From assembly GCA_937881285.1 (NCBI GenBank), contig CALGEU010000090.1, positions 1 to 8,105 on the forward strand: 8,105 bases of DNA. Reading direction: 5' to 3'. Numbering within the stretch: position 1 is the first letter of the stretch; each line of letters opens with the position of its first letter. This document shows, piece after piece, positions 6,001 to 8,105 of the stretch. The notes beneath the pieces were generated by a model, which saw only the letters and a program-made list of their open reading frames with translations, was not told the origin of the DNA and did not search any database. Made by a program: the position numbers and the translations under genes. The DNA is from an uncultured Clostridia bacterium (GTDB taxonomy: Bacteria; Bacillota; Clostridia; Christensenellales; CAG-917).

Positions 6001-8105
6001 GACAAGTTGCGTTCGGGCAAGGCTACGAGAGTGTACAACGGCGATACGTTGTACGGCGGTGTAGGTGCGGTTTATTCCGGCGGAACGAGCGCACGCAGTG
6101 CGGTTTATCGTTCGGGCGAAGGCTTCGTCGTGAACGGATTCCCGACGGCCGAACAGAGCGGAACGGTTACGATAAGCGCGAATTACAAAGAAGCGGAAAC
6201 AAAACGTAGCATGTTCGACTCGTACGTCAACTTTGTGTACGGCGATGACGCAAACGGTTATCAAAAGGGCACTTATACGTCGGGATATTTCAAGACGCTC
6301 GTGTTCTCGATAAGCGGAACTTGCGCGGGCAACTACACGTTTACGGTCACCAACGGAAGCGAAGCGTACAGCGATACCGTAGGTTCGGCAACGCAAACGG
6401 TCACCGTATACGACTCGCGCGACGAACAAAACAAGGATAAACGTCCGTCAAGCGCAGGAAATATCAATATCGAAATCACCGTCAAGTCGTTCAAGGTGGA
6501 ATACACCAACACGTCGCAGAGTTACGCAAACTCAGACAACACCTACAACACGGACTGGAAGCCCGTCGAAGCAACCAAGACTCCCGACGGCACGAAAGTC
6601 ACGGTGCTCAACGGTTGGATGTACGAAAACGGCGAAAGCGGCGCGATGAAAGTGTACAAGGCGTACACGGTCATTCGCGGTCGTATGGGATACAAACAGT
6701 TGTCCGCGCAAGTGTCGGGCGAGAAGGGAATGGAACTCAACTACAACATGAGCAATCAACCCATTCTTACGATAGGCTATTTCGTTGACAACACGGACTT
6801 TGAAATCGGTTCGATTGCAAGCCTTATGATTGCTTCGTATTACTGGTATGCGTCGCAACATCAAGATGCGCCCGACTTCAACCCGATTATTTCGGCAGGT
6901 TCGGACTGGATTTCAATCGTGACGAACACCGATTACGGCACGGGCGATTTCAGAGACAATAAGCCTACCGACGCGCCCGAAGATTGCAACAGTTGGGACG
7001 ATTACTTTGCGTATATCGAACAGAAAGAAAACGTAACCGTGTTCCTGAACGAATACGAAGGCAATTCCTGGGGTTATTACAAGACCACGCAATCGACGAG
7101 CGATAAGACGTACACGTCGTTCAAGCAGACTGCGGATATAAGCGGCATCGTCACACAGACAGATATAGAAATTCTCAACAGTTTCTTCACGGTTTACACG
7201 TTTGCCGACGACGGCACGGCAACCACGGTTCAGAAGACTTGGGGTGTTGGCGGAGAGTATATCACCAACTTCGCAAAACCGAGCGTAGGCAACGTGCTTA
7301 CGGCACTCGGAAGCGTGTTTGTGTCAACGGCGGACGGATTCGGCGGAACGTACAACGGCAACGGCTACGTCATCGAATATCTCAATATCTTCGGATATGC
7401 GGGAGCAGAACAGAACGTCGGTATGTTTGACAAGATAGGCAACGGCTCGGTGAGCGGATTGCATCTTAGCAACGTCACGATAAGCGCAAACGGCGGTAAC
7501 GTCGGCGGTATTGCGGGCGAGATTCTCGCAGGAGAAGTAGCAGGCAGCGACGTGAGCAACGTATCTTTCCACGGCTCGATAACCGTGAGCGGAATCGGTA
7601 ACGTCGGCGGACTCTTCGGCAAGAGCGCGAGAAATATCGATAAAGCGATCGTTCTCGGAACTATCACCGCAAACGGCGGCAACGTCGCAGGTGTGGTTGG
7701 CAGTATGTCGGGCAAACTTTCAAACGTCGTATCGCTCATGCAAGTGGACGCATCGGGCACTGTCGCGCCTATCGCAAACGGCGGAACAGTGGACAATGAT
7801 TCGGTGTTCTATCTTGCCAACGCGGTTTGGAGCAAAGACGGCAACGGAAAGATAGCCTTTGTCGGCGGAAACGGCACTGCAAAGTCTTACGCAGAGTTGA
7901 TGAACGGCTCGATAAGTGGATACGGCGCAAACAAATATTATTACTCCGCTGCGGATTCCAACGGCAATACAAAGGGTGTTTACGACGTGATTGACGACGT
8001 TGCGCTCACGAGTATAGACGTGGAACAAAAATCTAATCCGCGCCAGAGCATGAGATTGAGAGACGTCGTTGACGTGTATCTGCTCATGTATTCGCTCTCC
8101 GAAAC
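1..8105 (+). CDS. Giant GLUG-solenoid / MBG-array surface protein, partial at both ends
   Basis: Frame 1 is open across the whole window: 2,701 codons with no TAA, TAG or TGA, and neither a start nor a stop belonging to the gene. The product is a repeat protein dominated by Gly, Asn, Thr, Ser, Asp, Ala and Val with only about ten Cys. In order it shows a GLUG-type beta-solenoid (residues 1-780), a connector (781-1060), an array of Ig-like MBG/YDG modules (1061-2262), a second non-repetitive module (2263-2444), and a second GLUG-type solenoid entry (2445-2580) with its exit segment. Families with these repeats are known or presumed to be secreted and cell-surface attached; adhesion or a spacer role is my inference. 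Signal peptide and anchor would lie outside the window. No enzyme motif is apparent. Coding status is near certain from the uninterrupted frame and protein-level repeats; the exact function is unknown. Confidence 0.96.
1381..1800 (+). repeat. Sub-block of solenoid 1 with GGS[IV]G turns
   Basis: Four consecutive rungs (turns at residues 464, 523, 559 and 591) replace the usual hydrophobic residue after GG with Ser: FVGGSIG, YVGGSIG, YLGGSIG and AVGGSVG. No other turn in the window has Ser there. Two share an 'SGEA' or 'AGE' stretch next to the turn, and they follow one another directly. This fits a local expansion of one ancestral rung within the solenoid, or a locally different packing of the core. 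The first gap (464 to 523) is long and contains an acidic, Ala-rich loop. Confidence 0.6.
1801..1980 (+). other. Insertion loop between rungs 15 and 16 of solenoid 1
   Basis: The distance between the turns at residues 591 and 664 is 73 residues, the longest in the solenoid, against a mean near 42. The extra sequence holds a lone Cys (residue 608), a polar strand pair ('VKITVVDSHFES', 'NVKLTGNSA') and a charged stretch with several Lys, Asp and Glu before the chain re-enters the solenoid at a Trp-Gly-Gly. It looks like a side loop or small excursion leaving the helix core. It could instead hold one highly degenerate rung without a recognisable turn. Confidence 0.45.
2341..3180 (+). other. Non-repetitive connector module between solenoid 1 and the Ig-like array
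   Basis: Residues 781-1060 lack GGxxG turns and MBG motifs. The segment opens with 'TSYWVKGYKNAEL', which resembles the way GLUG solenoids close, and continues through a mixed strand region with many Tyr, Trp and Thr ('DWTWYFGTYY', 'TGWYFVYAND'). A charged stretch at residues 960-985 ('DKDFWKRIANAYTNEERK') is likely helical. Further strands follow ('SGYYLYIASSG', 'GKFYIQINTAID'). This is the most aromatic part of the window and so a candidate independent globular domain rather than a simple linker. I do not recognise the family and assign no function. Base composition and codon use match solenoid 1, not the array that follows. Confidence 0.6.
3181..3480 (+). repeat. Ig-like MBG-type module 1
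   Basis: Residues 1061-1160. The module has a Tyr-rich entry strand, a 'LTYNG' motif near residue 1077, and a 'YVGSYKSNVFVYYYD' strand that occupies the place of the family's usual 'NAGxYxxxxx' strand. It ends with 'WKIKQ', leading directly into the 'RVLTM' strand of the next module. It lacks the NY motif. Of the array units this is the most GC-rich and the closest in codon use to the connector before it, so the compositional change begins at its end. Confidence 0.6.
3481..3882 (+). repeat. Ig-like MBG-type module 2 (YG variant)
   Basis: Residues 1161-1294. It opens 'RVLTMST' followed by 'ATYGDDN', resembling the YGX variant of the MBG family. A late 'AKNYSLSN' supplies the NY motif and 'DIEVKRKELTI' passes into the next unit. 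A short in-frame tandem duplication ('KFTVKFT', bases 3764-3786) lies within it. It is unusually AT-rich (17 G/C of 60 at 3541-3600, counted by hand) and contains two of the four TTA/CTA Leu codons of the window. Confidence 0.6.
3764..3786 (+). repeat. Short in-frame tandem repeat (11-bp identity, 12-bp period)
   Basis: The 11-mer tgaaattcaca occurs at 3764-3774 and again at 3776-3786. It encodes the doubled 'KFT' in 'LKFTVKFT' of Ig-like module 2. The period is a multiple of three, so the frame is kept. It is a likely slippage product extending a beta strand. Confidence 0.7.
3883..4347 (+). repeat. Ig-like MBG-type module 3
   Basis: Residues 1295-1449. It shows the full motif order: entry strand 'RKELTISG', 'VTYDGNSHGA' with the YDG signature, 'IDAGNYYLAF' as the AG-x-Y strand, 'SNYYIKYSG' as the NY motif, and a closing 'SFTIST'. 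At about 155 residues it is the longest unit; the extra length is in the middle ('VLSVFNPQFVARIRKDP'). It is one of the clearest matches to the MBG family in the window. Confidence 0.75.
4348..4686 (+). repeat. Ig-like MBG-type module 4 (NY motif replaced by Cys-Gly-Cys)
   Basis: Residues 1450-1562. Entry 'NMLTVTW', then 'HVYDPNKKG' and the strand 'VNAGSYTANIKV'. Where neighbouring modules have 'NY' after the AG-x-Y strand, this one has 'IINCGCDMK', placing two Cys (residues 1548 and 1550) one residue apart in a protein that otherwise has almost none. It closes with 'SKIYKIDKK'. Family assignment is good; the meaning of the Cys pair is unknown. Confidence 0.7.
4687..5040 (+). repeat. Ig-like MBG-type module 5
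   Basis: Residues 1563-1680. Entry 'KKTITLSF', Y motif 'YIYNTAVQGLK', long strand pair 'ETIEYDIAIS', AG-x-Y strand 'INAGTYKVTLTL', NY motif 'SNNYQLVQND' and closing strand 'QWTIEQ'. All hallmark positions of the MBG-type fold are present in the expected order, making it one of the best examples in the array. Confidence 0.78.
5041..5352 (+). repeat. Ig-like MBG-type module 6
   Basis: Residues 1681-1784. Entry 'KEIKLNSV', 'VTYDAQQHKP' (Y-D motif with the short polar tail common before the second strand), AG-x-Y strand 'VNAGKYNVSVAA', NY motif 'TANYIVDS' and closing 'ISFEIYA'. It is compact and complete. The DNA is AT-rich (22 G/C of 60 at 5281-5340, counted by hand). Confidence 0.78.
5353..5682 (+). 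repeat. Ig-like MBG-type module 7
   Basis: Residues 1785-1894. Entry 'REITLVW', 'FVYSGNAQGLTV' (Y-x-G-x-x-Q-G-L is a strong MBG signature), AG strand 'TNAGSNYKMTYV', late 'GNNYTFAD' as the NY motif and closing 'APYEITPS'. It carries an isolated Cys at residue 1835 ('EGCGDD'). A Gly/Asn-rich loop ('TANGTNFGEQSDG') lies between the last two strands. Confidence 0.75.
5683..5982 (+). repeat. YDG-type Ig-like module 8
   Basis: Residues 1895-1994. This unit fits the related YDG family better than MBG: 'KVYDATMSVTD' at the start, the signature 'NVGTGKTVTLTF' in the middle, then 'NGNYVVND' and the terminal 'TGTITPKEL'. YDG and MBG modules commonly alternate in large bacterial surface proteins, which supports the reading of the whole array. 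It marks the 3' limit of the AT-rich segment. Confidence 0.75.
5983..6420 (+). repeat. Ig-like MBG-type module 9
   Basis: Residues 1995-2140. Entry 'ELEVKLDKL', 'RVYNGDTLYGG', then a Gly/Ser-rich strand region, and 'CAGNYTFTV' near residue 2108, where the AG and NY motifs merge. It closes with 'TQTVTVYDSR'. At about 146 residues it is longer than its neighbours. Its DNA is GC-rich again (37 G/C of 60 at 6121-6180, counted by hand), so it shares the Ig-like fold with modules 2-8 but the composition of the flanks. Confidence 0.65.
6421..6786 (+). other. Charged linker and degenerate Ig-like module 10
   Basis: Residues 2141-2262. A short charged, Pro-containing linker ('DEQNKDKRPSS') separates it from module 9. 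Strands 'NINIEITVKSFKVEYTN', 'TKVTVLNGWMYENG', 'MKVYKAYTVIRG' and 'MELNYNMSNQPILTIGYF' follow. There is a 'VEYTN' that could be a weak Y motif, but no AG-x-Y or YDG. It may be a final diverged Ig-like unit or the first half of the module that follows. The fold assignment is tentative. Confidence 0.4.
6787..7332 (+). other. Pre-solenoid module preceding the second GLUG region
   Basis: Residues 2263-2444. It opens with 'DFEIGSIASLMIASYYWYASQ', which has the shape of the short strand plus helix that usually starts GLUG regions ('f-I-s-x-x-x-L'). 'SWDDYFAYIEQKENVTVFL' (likely helix then strand), 'SWGYYKTT' and 'SFKQTADISG' follow, the last resembling the common 'L-T-A-D-I-D' strand before GLUG rungs. 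Between that strand and the entry motif at 7345 lie about 65 residues ('ILNSFFTVYTFADDG' and beyond) that look like an insertion. I recognise the general plan but no named family, and no catalytic residues. Confidence 0.5.
7333..7740 (+). repeat. Beta-solenoid 2: entry motif and first GLUG-type rungs
   Basis: Residues 2445-2580. It begins with 'GFGGTYNGNGYVIEYLNIFG', the typical GLUG-region opening (F-x-G-T-x-D/N-G-N-G-x-x-I), followed by 'NVGMFDKIGNGSVSGLHL'. Rungs with NVGGIAG (2501), NVGGLFG (2535) and a variant NVAGVVG (2562) come next, spaced about 26-34 residues, tighter than in solenoid 1. The last rung leads into 'KLSNVVSLMQV'. The family match is strong because both the entry and the turns are present. 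This solenoid appears much shorter than the first. Confidence 0.82.
7741..8105 (+). other. Exit segment of solenoid 2, cut by the window end
   Basis: Residues 2581-2701. A few more weak beta coils ('GTVAPIANGGTV', 'SVFYLANAVWSKDG') end in 'TAKSYAELMNGSISG', similar to the segments that close GLUG solenoids and comparable with 'YWVKGYKNAEL' after solenoid 1. After 'KYYYSAADSNG' comes an acidic stretch and then a probable helix ('SMRLRDVVDVYLLMYSLSE') at the edge. The reading frame is still open at base 8105, so more protein follows. No anchor or stop is visible. Confidence 0.5.

Noticed and set aside
5959..6429. Antisense open frame of 156 codons beneath module 9
   Set aside because: Same codon-register shadow effect; the forward strand here encodes a recognisable Ig-like module and the reverse product is Arg/Ala/Val-rich low-information sequence.
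6823..6855. Possible transmembrane helix in 'SLMIASYYWY'
   Set aside because: The hydrophobic run is only about ten residues and is followed by polar residues; it is better explained as the short helix at the start of a GLUG region.

Overview
The window lies entirely inside one very large protein-coding gene on the + strand. Frame 1 reads from base 1 to base 8105 without a stop (2,701 complete codons plus two bases). Both ends of the gene are outside the window, so no start codon, ribosome binding site, promoter, signal peptide, membrane anchor or terminator can be seen. I found no second gene, RNA gene, mobile element, CRISPR array or intergenic space.

The translation is a repeat-built, extracellular adhesin-like protein rich in Gly, Asn, Thr, Ser and Asp and very poor in Cys. 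Its layout is: (1) a glycine-rich beta-solenoid of GLUG-type rungs with 19 GGxxG turns (about 1-2340); (2) a non-repetitive, aromatic-rich connector (about 2341-3180); (3) a tandem array of about nine MBG/YDG-type Ig-like modules plus one degenerate module (about 3181-6786), each opening with a 'K-x-hydrophobic-T' strand and a Y-[DNG] motif and most carrying 'N-A-G-x-Y' and 'N-Y' motifs; (4) a second non-repetitive module (about 6787-7332); (5) the start of a second, shorter GLUG-type solenoid with a clear entry motif (about 7333-7740); and (6) an exit segment that runs off the window (7741-8105).

MBG arrays combined with GLUG solenoids in one giant polypeptide are a pattern I associate with secreted or wall-attached proteins of gut Bacillota, especially uncultured Clostridia. 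The codon use (frequent GCA, ACG, AAC, GGC, ATA, AGA) does not contradict this, but the lineage is an inference. The likely role is a surface stalk or adhesin: solenoids as stiff rods or binding faces, Ig-like modules as a flexible spacer. No catalytic motif is visible.

The most unusual feature is a compositional mosaic inside the single reading frame. The Ig-like array (about 3490-5980) is clearly more AT-rich and uses different synonymous codons from the parts on either side. The only four TTA/CTA leucine codons of the window fall in its first quarter. This suggests domain-level shuffling or transfer inside the gene.
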